Below are positions 1 through 8,454 of a DNA stretch of 64,000 bases, one piece after another. The notes beneath the pieces are model-generated. The model saw only the letters and a program-made list of their open reading frames with translations, was not told where the DNA came from and did no database searches. This DNA is from an uncultured Muribaculaceae bacterium (GTDB lineage Bacteria > Bacteroidota > Bacteroidia > Bacteroidales > Muribaculaceae): contig CAJTWL010000003.1 in NCBI GenBank assembly GCA_910579845.1, positions 62,001 through 126,000 on the forward strand, written 5' to 3'. The position numbers were made by a program, and so were the translations under genes. Position 1 is the first letter of the stretch. Every line of letters starts with the position of its first letter.

Positions 1-1
1 A

Positions 2-1549
2 GCGAAAAAGGAGCCTAAGACGCGCTATATTGTAAAGAATGCAAAGATCTTTAATTCCCAAAGATCTGATTTCTCACCTATGTATCTTGATAAATCGTTG
101 ACTACATTGTATTTTACCTCTTCGACAGAGAAAGCTGTCGGAGATAATAAATCAGAGATAACAGGAACGAAGAAATCGGATATATTTTTCTCTACAAAAA
201 ATGAGAAGGGTGAGTGGCAACGTCCCGAACCGGCAGGTGGCGAGCTGAACAGCGATGCCGATGAGGGAATCATTAGTTTCTCACCCGATGGACAGACAAT
301 GTATCTGACCAAAGCGCGTAGAGCTCCGGATTCTGACACATCGGTGGAAATCTATACCTCGCGTCGTTCGGATGCCACATGGAGTGCACCCCAGAAGTTT
401 GAGATAACTGCCGACACGCTTTCTGCTTTCGGACATCCTGCGGTTTCTCCCGATGGAACTTATTTATATTTCTCTTCGGATATGCCCGGTGGCTTCGGGG
501 GAAAAGATATATGGAGAATAAACCTTAAATCGCAAGTCGGAAGTCTTGAAAACATGGGAGAGCAGATAAATACTCCCGGTGACGAGATGTTCCCTTATGT
601 CAGGACTGATTCATTGCTATACTTCTCGTCTGACGGGCACCCGGGATTCGGAGGACTGGATCTTTTCAGAGCCAGGTTGAACAGTACCGGACAGAGATGG
701 AGTGTCGAGAATATGGGTTTGCCTATGAATAGCAGCGGTGATGATTTCGGCATAACATTCGGTGCCGGTGAATCAGGTTTCTTCAGTTCAAATAGAAAGG
801 ATGCCAGAGGATATGACAATATTTATAGTTTCGAACTTCCGGATCTTAAAATCACAATCTCCGGATGGGTACTCGACAAGGATGAGGAGCCTGTTCCGAA
901 TGCCATAATAAGAATCGTGGGCAGCGATGGATCGAATCAGAAGGAGATTGCAAAAAACGACGGTTCATTCTCGTTCAGACTTCAGCGAGGTGTGAAGTAT
1001 GTTATGAAGGCAGGAGCCAAAGGGTATTTGAATGTCAAGCAGGAGTTTGAATCGGGTTCTGAAGAGGAGGATGCAGATTATGCCGTTGACTTTATTCTTG
1101 CGGCAGTGAATAAACCGCAGGTTGTTGAAAATATATTCTATGATTTTGATAAGGCGACACTGCGCCCGGAATCGGAGAAAGCTCTCGATGAGATGGTGCA
1201 GATGTTGAATGAAAATCCGAACGTCACCATTGAGATGGGGGCTCACACAGACCGTAAGGGTTCTGATGAATACAATGTCAATCTGTCTAACAGGCGGGCT
1301 AAAAGCGTGGTGGATTATCTTATCGGTCACGGTATTAATTCTGAACGTCTTACCTGGAAAGGGTATGGAGAAACAACGCCAAAGGTGGTGACAAAACGTA
1401 TAAACCGAGAGTTCCCTCAGTTTGCGGAAGGAACTGTCCTGAACGAAGAGTTTATAGAATCATTGTCGCCTGAAGAGCAGGATATGGCAGATCAGATCAA
1501 TAGGCGCACGGAATTCAAGGTTACTTCAATTGATTTCGAAGCATGGTGA
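2..1549 (+). CDS. PorE-like OmpA/beta-propeller outer membrane protein, 5'-truncated
   Basis: The frame is open to the first base of the window, so the N-terminus is missing and the ATG at 80 is not a credible start. The visible 515 residues hold PD40/WD40-like propeller repeats (SPDG..YLYFSSD type, about residues 30-275), a carboxypeptidase-regulatory-like beta-sandwich (about 280-360), and a C-terminal OmpA domain (about 378-510) with the peptidoglycan-binding Asp of the AHTD motif and the Arg of LSNRRAKSV. In the T9SS protein PorE this order is preceded by a TPR segment, which would lie outside the window. The role inferred is anchoring an outer-membrane machine to peptidoglycan. The PorU/PorV genes later in the window agree with a T9SS genome. 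It could instead be one of the many other OmpA-PD40 paralogues of Bacteroidota. Confidence 0.75.
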   Translation, partial: AKKEPKTRYIVKNAKIFNSQRSDFSPMYLDKSLTTLYFTSSTEKAVGDNKSEITGTKKSDIFFSTKNEKGEWQRPEPAGGELNSDADEGIISFSPDGQTMYLTKARRAPDSDTSVEIYTSRRSDATWSAPQKFEITADTLSAFGHPAVSPDGTYLYFSSDMPGGFGGKDIWRINLKSQVGSLENMGEQINTPGDEMFPYVRTDSLLYFSSDGHPGFGGLDLFRARLNSTGQRWSVENMGLPMNSSGDDFGITFGAGESGFFSSNRKDARGYDNIYSFELPDLKITISGWVLDKDEEPVPNAIIRIVGSDGSNQKEIAKNDGSFSFRLQRGVKYVMKAGAKGYLNVKQEFESGSEEEDADYAVDFILAAVNKPQVVENIFYDFDKATLRPESEKALDEMVQMLNENPNVTIEMGAHTDRKGSDEYNVNLSNRRAKSVVDYLIGHGINSERLTWKGYGETTPKVVTKRINREFPQFAEGTVLNEEFIESLSPEEQDMADQINRRTEFKVTSIDFEAW

Positions 1550-1578
1550 TTCTAAAGATATATAAGAGAATATAAGAT

Positions 1579-2259
1579 ATGAAAGAGATATACGATTTTC
1601 TAAAAGATCTGAAACAAAACAATAACAGGGATTGGTTTAATGCGAATAAAGACAGATATCTACGGATCAAGTCCCAAACAGATGAGTTCTCATCATTGCT
1701 TATAGCTGAGTTGTCATCGATAGATCCGGATGCTTCCAGACTGTCTCCCTCCGACTGTACATACCGCATTTATCGGGATACCCGTTTCTCAAATGACAAG
1801 ACACCATACAAGACACATATAGGTATATACATATGTCCTAAAGGTAACAAAAAGAGTTATCGCGCCGGTTATTATATCCATATGGAGCCCGGAGGCAGTT
1901 TCATAGGCGGCGGGTGTTGGTGTCCTCAGCCCCCTTTGCTGAAAGAAATCCGTAAATCGATATATGACAATGTAGAGGAGTATCTTGAGATAATTGGTTC
2001 CGAGGAGTTCAGGAACCATTATCCGGAGGTTGGATCCAATCTGCTTAAAACTGTGCCTAAAGGGTTTCCTAAAGATTGGGAACATATAGATCTGTTGAAA
2101 CCGAGGGATTACACAGTGCTTGCTTCGGTGCCGGATTCATTTTTCCAAAAGAGAGATGTTGTGGAGAAAATAGGGGAATACATGAAAGTTCTGAAGCCTT
2201 ACAATGACTTTATAAACTTCCTTATAGATGAAGATCCGTCACTTGATCCAAATCGTTAG
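1579..2259 (+). CDS. DUF2461 family protein (TIGR02453-like)
   Basis: A 226-residue soluble protein with the family opening (LKQNNNRDWFNANKDRY) and the YRIYRDTRFSNDKTPYKTH block near residue 65, diagnostic for DUF2461. No signal peptide or membrane segment is seen. It starts 29 bases after the OmpA-like gene and shares its strand, so cotranscription is possible. The family is widespread and of unknown biochemical function. The length is normal and nothing is degenerate. It converges on the waaA gene, whose stop is only seven bases away, with no hairpin terminator between them. Confidence 0.8.
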   Translation: MKEIYDFLKDLKQNNNRDWFNANKDRYLRIKSQTDEFSSLLIAELSSIDPDASRLSPSDCTYRIYRDTRFSNDKTPYKTHIGIYICPKGNKKSYRAGYYIHMEPGGSFIGGGCWCPQPPLLKEIRKSIYDNVEEYLEIIGSEEFRNHYPEVGSNLLKTVPKGFPKDWEHIDLLKPRDYTVLASVPDSFFQKRDVVEKIGEYMKVLKPYNDFINFLIDEDPSLDPNR

Positions 2260-2266
2260 AACCAGT

Positions 2267-3526
2267 TTATTGATAGAAGATTTTTTTGAATATTTTTTCT
2301 GTCGCTCCGGTTTTGCTTCTGATATAGTTTCCGGCATTTATTCCCTTCTCTTTACGGAGGGAATTGTTATAAAACAGGGCATCGGCAATCCTTTTAAAAT
2401 CATCTTTCCCATGGATCGGGAATGCTCCACCGGCATTTGCCATTTCTTGGGCCTCGATAAATTTGTTATTATTAGGTCCAAAAATTACAGGAATATCGTA
2501 AACTGCGGGTTCGTTGATATTGTGTAGCCCGGATCCGAATGCGCCGCCGACGTATGCTATATCACAATAGGCATAAGCTGATGACAGCAGTCCGAAACAA
2601 TCGATTATCATAACCCTTGCATTCTTTATAAGTCCCGGATTTTTGTCAGTCTCGCTCATCAGAACAGCCTCATTGCGGAATAATTTTTTTAGAGATGCGA
2701 GTCTGTGATTGTTAAATTCATGTGGCGCAATAACAAGCTTTATATCAGGATGGGAGTTGATCCAGCCTGAATATATGGCTTCGTCCTCGGGCCAGCTGCT
2801 TCCTGCCATCATTACTGGAGAATGATTAGGGTCGGAGTGGCGGGTGAATATTTCAAGAACCGGTATGTCTTTGCGTTTGGCGCGAATGTCTGAAACACGA
2901 TCAAAACGAGTGTCTCCATATACAGCTGTATTTCGGATTCCTACCTTTGCGAGCAGTTCCTGAGACTTTTGATCCTGTAAGAATATATACTTATACCATT
3001 CAAGCCATTTTGCATACCATTTGCCTGATGACTTGAAAAACAATTGGTCTGGTCGAAATACTGCGCTTATAAGATAGGTCGGAATACTGCGATGCCATAA
3101 CTGTGAAAGAAAATTACGCCAGAACTCGTATTTGATAAATATCGCCATTTCGGGTTTTGCCATATCAAGGAACCGCCTGACATTATCAGGGGTGTCAAGA
3201 GGAAGATAGCATACACAATCCGCAAGGTCATAATTTTTGCGCACCTCATATCCCGATGGCGAGAAAAAAGTAAGGAGCACTTTATATTCCGGTCGCTCTT
3301 TTTTTATCATTTCAATAAGAGGTCGTCCTTGTTCGAATTCTCCTAATGATGCCGCATGTATCCAGATTATCCGGTCATTGTCCGAGAATCTGTTTTCAAG
3401 TCTGTTCCAGATATCTCTCTGTCCGGAAGAAAGGAGTCCTGCTTTTCTGTTTCTTAATCCGACAAGTTTTATGCCGGCTCCGAACATGGAGATAGCTGCG
3501 GAATATATTCTGCTTTCCAGTGACAC
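2267..3526 (-). CDS. waaA: 3-deoxy-D-manno-octulosonic acid (Kdo) transferase
   Basis: This GT30 glycosyltransferase transfers Kdo from CMP-Kdo to the lipid A precursor on the inner face of the cytoplasmic membrane. The 419 residues show an N-terminal hydrophobic anchor, the SLGEFEQGRPL motif with the catalytic Glu (about residue 61), and the GT-B C-terminal signature GGAFGSGLHNINEPAVY followed by IFGPNNNKF. The start is GTG at 3526, nine bases after the gltX stop; the next ATG would remove the membrane anchor. It forms an operon with upstream gltX and probably uses the gltX promoter at 5113-5143. Confidence 0.93.
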   Translation of the reverse strand: MSLESRIYSAAISMFGAGIKLVGLRNRKAGLLSSGQRDIWNRLENRFSDNDRIIWIHAASLGEFEQGRPLIEMIKKERPEYKVLLTFFSPSGYEVRKNYDLADCVCYLPLDTPDNVRRFLDMAKPEMAIFIKYEFWRNFLSQLWHRSIPTYLISAVFRPDQLFFKSSGKWYAKWLEWYKYIFLQDQKSQELLAKVGIRNTAVYGDTRFDRVSDIRAKRKDIPVLEIFTRHSDPNHSPVMMAGSSWPEDEAIYSGWINSHPDIKLVIAPHEFNNHRLASLKKLFRNEAVLMSETDKNPGLIKNARVMIIDCFGLLSSAYAYCDIAYVGGAFGSGLHNINEPAVYDIPVIFGPNNNKFIEAQEMANAGGAFPIHGKDDFKRIADALFYNNSLRKEKGINAGNYIRSKTGATEKIFKKIFYQ

Positions 3527-3535
3527 AGCAAGAAA

Positions 3536-5053
3536 TTACTTTATGTTTTCAATAGCTTTCCGTATACGACGGATTACCTCTTCTTTCGGCATAAGTTCTG
3601 TTATGTCAAACATGTGCGGACCGCGGCAGGCACCTACCACTGCCAGACGGAATGCGTTCATTACGTTGCCGAGATGGTAGCCTTTCGAAGCAATCCAGTC
3701 GAGTACAATCTTCTCTGCATTGGCTGACGTCATGTCATCGATGCCTTCCAGTACGTTGATAAGTTCCTCCATTATCCCTGGTGTCTCGGCACTCCAGCGC
3801 TTTTTAACATCCTTCTCGGCGTAAGAGTCGGGTGCGGTAAAAAAGAAATCCGCTTGTGTCCATAGATCCGGGATAAGATTGGCACGGCTTTTTACCATGC
3901 CGAGAGCCTTTGCGATATATTCATCAGAGTAGCCGGTTATGCCTTTCTCTTCAAGAGTCGGCTTGAATAATTCTGCCAGTTGTCCGTCAGGTTTCTTCAT
4001 AAGATACTCGTGATTGAACCATATACCTTTCTGATAGTCAAATTTTGCACCTGCTTTTGAACAATGTTCAAATGAGAACTTATCAATAAGATCGTCCATT
4101 GTCATTAGTTCCGAATCATCGCCCGGATTCCATCCGAGCAGAGCAAGAAAGTTTACTACTGCTTCAGGCAGGTATCCCTTCTCACGATACCCCGAGGATG
4201 TTTCTCCTGACTTTGGATCATGCCATTCCAACGGGAATACGGGAAATCCGAGCTTGTCTCCGTCTCGTTTGGAAAGTTTTCCATTGCCTACCGGTTTAAG
4301 AAGAAGAGGAAGATGTACAAACTGAGGTTGTGTGTCAGCCCAGCCGAATGCTTCATAAAGCAGCTTGTGAAGCGGTGCTGAAGGCAACCATTCTTCTCCA
4401 CGAATCACATGGGTGATTTCCATCAGGTGGTCGTCCACAATATTTGCAAGATGATATGTAGGCAGATCATCGGCACTCTTATACAGCACTTTGTCATCAA
4501 GTATCGATGAGTTGATTTTGACCTCTCCTCGTATCAAATCATTGACAACTACATCTTTGCCCGGTTCAATTTTAAAACGCACAACATATTGTGCACCTTC
4601 TTCGATCAACTTTTCGACATCCTCTTTCGACATGGTAAGAGAATTGCGCATGGATCCGCGTGTGGATGCATCATATTGGAAGTTGGAAGTGACAGAACGC
4701 GTGGCATCAAGTTCCTCCGGTGTGTCGAATGCGATATAAGCTTTATCGGTATCAAGAAGCTGTTTGACGTACTTGCGGTAAATGTCACGACGTTCGCTTT
4801 GCTTGTACGGGCCGTAATCGCCTCCCTCTTTTACACCTTCATCAATCTTGATGCCGAGCCATTTGAGTGATTCGTTGATATATTCTTCCGCTCCGGGGAC
4901 AAAACGACGACTGTCTGTATCCTCGATACGTAAAATCATATCACCTCCGTTACGGCGGGCAAACAGATAATTATAGAGTGCGGTGCGTACTCCACCGATA
5001 TGAAGCGGTCCCGTGGGTGACGGGGCGAATCTTACCCTTACTTTGCGTTCCAT
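3536..5053 (-). CDS. gltX: glutamate--tRNA ligase
   Basis: A class I aminoacyl-tRNA synthetase charging tRNA-Glu in the cytoplasm. At 505 residues it is full length. The N-terminus has the HIGH-type motif (FAPSPTGPLHIGG, residues 9-21), the catalytic domain continues through HVIRGEEWLPSAP, and the KMSKS equivalent is KLSKRDGD (about residue 260). An all-helical anticodon-binding C-terminus follows. The ATG at 5053 is the only start that keeps the first strand. A canonical Bacteroidota promoter lies about 60 bases upstream, overlapping the end of the upstream DUF3256 gene. It is first in an operon with waaA. Confidence 0.96.
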   Translation of the reverse strand: MERKVRVRFAPSPTGPLHIGGVRTALYNYLFARRNGGDMILRIEDTDSRRFVPGAEEYINESLKWLGIKIDEGVKEGGDYGPYKQSERRDIYRKYVKQLLDTDKAYIAFDTPEELDATRSVTSNFQYDASTRGSMRNSLTMSKEDVEKLIEEGAQYVVRFKIEPGKDVVVNDLIRGEVKINSSILDDKVLYKSADDLPTYHLANIVDDHLMEITHVIRGEEWLPSAPLHKLLYEAFGWADTQPQFVHLPLLLKPVGNGKLSKRDGDKLGFPVFPLEWHDPKSGETSSGYREKGYLPEAVVNFLALLGWNPGDDSELMTMDDLIDKFSFEHCSKAGAKFDYQKGIWFNHEYLMKKPDGQLAELFKPTLEEKGITGYSDEYIAKALGMVKSRANLIPDLWTQADFFFTAPDSYAEKDVKKRWSAETPGIMEELINVLEGIDDMTSANAEKIVLDWIASKGYHLGNVMNAFRLAVVGACRGPHMFDITELMPKEEVIRRIRKAIENIK

Positions 5054-5112
5054 GTTCTTCTTGTTATGTCGGATATCATTGCCGATGATACGGACGGTAT
5101 TTGTAATCCGTA

Positions 5113-5143
5113 CAAAATTAATCTATTTTAATGATTTCTGCAA
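5113..5143 (-). promoter_or_regulatory. Bacteroidota-type promoter for gltX-waaA
   Basis: Read on the minus strand: TTG at 5143-5141, a 20-base spacer, then TAATTTTG at 5120-5113, an exact TAnnTTTG -7 element. Transcription would begin about 50 bases before the gltX ATG. The site overlaps the last codons of the preceding gene. Confidence 0.6.
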
Positions 5144-5809
5144 TTCATATCTCTTCCCGTTCCAAATATATTTGATTTCAGGCTTCAGCAAATATGATAT
5201 TTTTTCATATTCATCTTTGCCGATTATCTCTTCGGAAGTTAATCTGGCTGTGAGGACATATGAGTCCGGATCGAATGTATAGGTGACAGTAGGGAAGGGG
5301 ATAATTTGCTCGATTAAAGAAATCTTCTCTTTTTTACCTTTTGAAGGGATGTTAAAGAAATCATTGAGTTCTGGCAGGGTAATAAATTTGTTTACCGGTA
5401 ACTCATGGTAATTTCTATCGTAAAGTTTTATTTCCGAATCATGAGCCTGTGTATCAGATCCCAATGTGTATATACATTGATATATGGTATCTTTCTTCAA
5501 GGGAAGGACGCTTACAGACATGGTGGAAACCGGTGTGAGAGATAACTTGACATATACTGGGGTTACTTTCTCGAGATAAGAGAATCCCTCCATTCCGTTA
5601 GGAGCATGGTATATGCTGTCTGCGGCATAATAGTCAAGCATATCCATCCTATTGCTACGATTGATCAGTTCCAGGACAGATAACGGCATGTCGACAAAAA
5701 AACGTGCCGCCGGTCCATAAGATATGCTCTCGGCTCTTGTGACGGGTGTCAAGAATGAGCCTAAAATAAAGGTCAACGGTAATACCCATGTGAATTTATA
5801 TCTTCCCAT
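5123..5809 (-). CDS. exported DUF3256-like protein
   Basis: A 228-residue protein with an N-terminal signal peptide (hydrophobic residues 8-20, cleavage probably after TRA at 26), followed by a mature region with the phrase LLELINRSNRMDMLDYYA-like (here SVLELINRSNRMDMLDYY), typical of DUF3256 proteins of Bacteroidales. The function is unknown; a periplasmic or surface location is inferred. Its ATG overlaps the stop of the helicase gene by one base (TAATG), so the two are translationally coupled. The coupling is curious because the partner is a cytoplasmic RNA helicase. No catalytic motif is recognised. Confidence 0.7.
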   Translation of the reverse strand: MGRYKFTWVLPLTFILGSFLTPVTRAESISYGPAARFFVDMPLSVLELINRSNRMDMLDYYAADSIYHAPNGMEGFSYLEKVTPVYVKLSLTPVSTMSVSVLPLKKDTIYQCIYTLGSDTQAHDSEIKLYDRNYHELPVNKFITLPELNDFFNIPSKGKKEKISLIEQIIPFPTVTYTFDPDSYVLTARLTSEEIIGKDEYEKISYLLKPEIKYIWNGKRYELQKSLK

Positions 5810-7878
5810 TATTTCATAAATATATCGTAGTTTCCGTTGTATTTCGCTTTTTTGGATTGTTTTTCTTTTTTCGTTTTCTTGGTTTTCTTGATACTTTCCG
5901 GTATTAGTTGCAGAGCATAATCATATTTGAGCTGGTTCTCTTTTTCATGCTCCCTGGCAACTTTCCTCGATTTGGAATCAGCCTTTTTTTCTCTTCTTGA
6001 GTCGCGTTCCGAACGTGAGTCTGAACGGTTGCCGGGGGATCGTCTGCCACCTTTCTTCCCTTTGCGGGAGTCGTTTGCATAGTTGCGGTCTGTCGCAATC
6101 TCCGCATAAATTCTGTCACCGAAGAAATCGACATTCCTCAAAGCGCTGATCACTCTGCCCGCATCTTCCTTCCTGACATCGAAAAGTGTATATCCCGGCA
6201 TAAGATCTATACGTCCGATAACGGGTTTGGAACCTTGGGTGTTGCGATTTACCAGTTCCATGAGATTGCCCGGGAAAAAACCGTTGGCTTTGCCTACATT
6301 TACCATGAGTCGTTCATATCCCTCTTCAGCCTCTCTGCGGTCTTTCTCGCGGGATCCTCTCGGTTCAGCTTCCTTCCGGTTCTTCTTCCCTTTGTCGGAT
6401 TCGTTGAGATCAATATCAGGCATATGTTGATAATATGCCAACAGACGGTTGAATTCCAGAGACAATACGCGCTTGAGCAAATCTTCTTCTGACAGCCACT
6501 CGAGCTTCTTTCGCACGCCTGCAAAATATTTGCCGATTTCGGATTCGTTTACCTCGACCCTTTCAAGTCTGTCTGCAAGATTATAAATCTGTTTCTCTAT
6601 TATATGATCGGGCGTCGGAACCTTGCGGTATTCGAACTTCTTGCCTATAATCTTTTCAATTTGTCTGATCTTGCTTTTCTCCTTTGAATGGATGATGGCG
6701 ACGGATACTCCTGTTTTGTTTGCGCGACCGGTGCGACCTGACCGGTGTGTATAAACCGCTACATCATCAGGTAATCCATAATTGATTACATGTGTGAGAT
6801 CATCTACGTCCAGACCACGTGCCGCGACATCGGTCGCGATAAGCAGCTGTGTCACATGGTCTCTGAATTTCTTCATGGCAAGATCCCGTTGTGCCTGCGA
6901 CAGGTCTCCGTGTAAACAATCTGCATTGTATCCGTCGGCTATGAGTTTGTCAGCAATCTCCTGTGTGTCTTTTTTTGTGCGGCAGAACACAATCCCATAA
7001 ATATTCGGGCTATTGTCAACTACACGTTTAAGTGCAAGATATTTGTCATGCGCCTTGACCATATAGTATATATGCCGAACGTTCTTGGAGCCTTCGTTTC
7101 TGTTGCCTGCAACAAACTCCACTGCGTCTTTCATATATTTCTTGGCGATAGCCGCGATCTCTTTGGGCATGGTTGCCGAGAACATAAGCATCTTTCGGTT
7201 TTCAGGTACGTGAGAAAGTATCTCATCGATATCTTCGAGAAATCCCATGTTCAACATTTCGTCTGCTTCGTCAAGAATTACTGTATGTACATTCTCAAGT
7301 TTTACCACGCCTCTTTTTATGAGGTCAATAAGACGACCCGGTGTGGCTACTATGACATGGACACCGTTTTTAAGACTGCGTATTTGGCTTTCGATACTTG
7401 AACCGCCGTAAACAGGAAGAATCTTTACACCGTCAAGATGCTTTGAAAAATCAGCGAGGTCTCCTGCAATCTGAAGACACAGTTCACGTGTCGGTGCAAT
7501 AATCAGAGCCTGAGGCGCGCGGTTTTCTGTCTCGATTCTCTGGAGCACCGGCAGACCGAAAGCGGCTGTCTTCCCTGTGCCGGTCTGTGCAAGTCCTATA
7601 ACGTCCCCGTCTTTTTCAAGAAGATGGGGAATCACCATCTCTTGGATAGGCATAGGATGTACGAATCCAAGTTCCTCGATGGCATGAAGCAGATTCTTTT
7701 CAACTCCCAGACTTTCGAATGTTTTCAGTTCCGCACTGTTCTCAATCTCAATCTCATTTACTTCCGGAAGAAGTTCAACGGTTTTGTCAACGATCGTCTC
7801 GTCCTTCTGGATTTCTTCCGGGTTATTGAGGTTTGCCATTTCTTCATTAATCTCCGGATTTTTTTCTATATTGTACAT
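5809..7878 (-). CDS. DEAD-box ATP-dependent RNA helicase with DbpA-like RNA-binding domain
   Basis: An RNA-unwinding ATPase, probably acting in ribosome assembly and cold adaptation. The 689 residues comprise an acidic N-terminal extension (1-50), Q motif (about 54-79), Walker A AQTGTGKT (97-104), DEAD (203-206), SAT, and motif VI HRSGRTGR (about 380). A DbpA/CsdA-type RNA-binding domain containing LMPGYTLFDV follows at about 565-620. The tail is a strongly basic Lys/Arg/Ser-rich disordered region ending in a Lys-rich cluster. The DbpA-like domain points to structured RNA, probably rRNA, as substrate. It is transcribed divergently from rluB across a 576-base gap and appears to have a leader of nearly 300 bases. 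Confidence 0.92.
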   Translation of the reverse strand: MYNIEKNPEINEEMANLNNPEEIQKDETIVDKTVELLPEVNEIEIENSAELKTFESLGVEKNLLHAIEELGFVHPMPIQEMVIPHLLEKDGDVIGLAQTGTGKTAAFGLPVLQRIETENRAPQALIIAPTRELCLQIAGDLADFSKHLDGVKILPVYGGSSIESQIRSLKNGVHVIVATPGRLIDLIKRGVVKLENVHTVILDEADEMLNMGFLEDIDEILSHVPENRKMLMFSATMPKEIAAIAKKYMKDAVEFVAGNRNEGSKNVRHIYYMVKAHDKYLALKRVVDNSPNIYGIVFCRTKKDTQEIADKLIADGYNADCLHGDLSQAQRDLAMKKFRDHVTQLLIATDVAARGLDVDDLTHVINYGLPDDVAVYTHRSGRTGRANKTGVSVAIIHSKEKSKIRQIEKIIGKKFEYRKVPTPDHIIEKQIYNLADRLERVEVNESEIGKYFAGVRKKLEWLSEEDLLKRVLSLEFNRLLAYYQHMPDIDLNESDKGKKNRKEAEPRGSREKDRREAEEGYERLMVNVGKANGFFPGNLMELVNRNTQGSKPVIGRIDLMPGYTLFDVRKEDAGRVISALRNVDFFGDRIYAEIATDRNYANDSRKGKKGGRRSPGNRSDSRSERDSRREKKADSKSRKVAREHEKENQLKYDYALQLIPESIKKTKKTKKEKQSKKAKYNGNYDIFMK

Positions 7879-8284
7879 TTTTTCTTTGATTTATAAGTAA
7901 GTAGTAAAATTTAAACGATATTTGTAAGTGGATGATTACAGAAAATTATAAAACTTGCTTTTTATTGTATTTTTTTGCTCTATATGTTAGCCGTATAGAT
8001 GGTTTGTTCTAATTCTCTGTGGGGAATTTGCCAATAAACGTCAGCGTTTTATAATTTTAATGATTTTTATTGCTTACAAAAGAATTCCTACTATATATAG
8101 GTATAACGTTTATCGTCTTAGTTTGAATTATTTGGAGCGTATGTTTTTATATCTACCGCTGGGTTACAGATACAAAGTTACGAAAAATAAATTAATACTT
8201 GCTGCAACATACTCTAAGAAACTCCGATTATTTTTATAAATATAATTTTTTAAGAGGGATGTAACAAAGAGTTGAAAATAATTG
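7879..8284. other. AT-rich intergenic region between divergent helicase and rluB genes
   Basis: No open frame of interest is present. On the minus strand CAAAGTTA at 8173-8180 reads as TAACTTTG, a fair -7 element for the helicase, but its -33 partner is poorly spaced (TTG 24 bases away). If used, the helicase mRNA would carry a leader of about 290 bases, a feature known from cold-inducible helicase transcripts. No obvious strong hairpin was found in this part. Confidence 0.35.
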
Positions 8285-8315
8285 TTGCTTAATTAGATGG
8301 ATTTTGGTATATTTG
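8285..8315 (+). promoter_or_regulatory. Bacteroidota-type promoter for rluB
   Basis: TTG at 8285-8287, a 20-base spacer, then TATATTTG at 8308-8315, an exact match to the TAnnTTTG -7 consensus. The predicted mRNA leader is about 130 bases and includes the 8406-8444 hairpin/uORF. Confidence 0.6.
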
Positions 8316-8405
8316 CAAATTATAAATTAGAGAATCCTTTAGGTTGTAAATTTTCAATAATTGAAAGGCAATAAATTAAAGTCGACTTATTAAAGAAAAG
8401 AAACG

Positions 8406-8444
8406 ATGACCCCTGAACGGCAGCGATGTCGTGGGTCAAATTAG
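8406..8444 (+). promoter_or_regulatory. possible leader peptide (uORF) and hairpin before rluB
   Basis: An ATG at 8406 opens a 12-codon frame (MTPERQRCRGSN, stop at 8442-8444) ending ten bases before the rluB ATG at 8455 and in a different frame. Its ends pair: TGACCC at 8407-8412 with GGGTCA at 8433-8438. Three of the twelve codons are Arg. Either a translated leader or a structural element in the 5' UTR would fit; translation is not shown by the sequence. The GTG at 8431 that would extend rluB lies within this stem and is less likely than ATG 8455. Confidence 0.3.
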
Positions 8445-8454
8445 AAATTATTTT

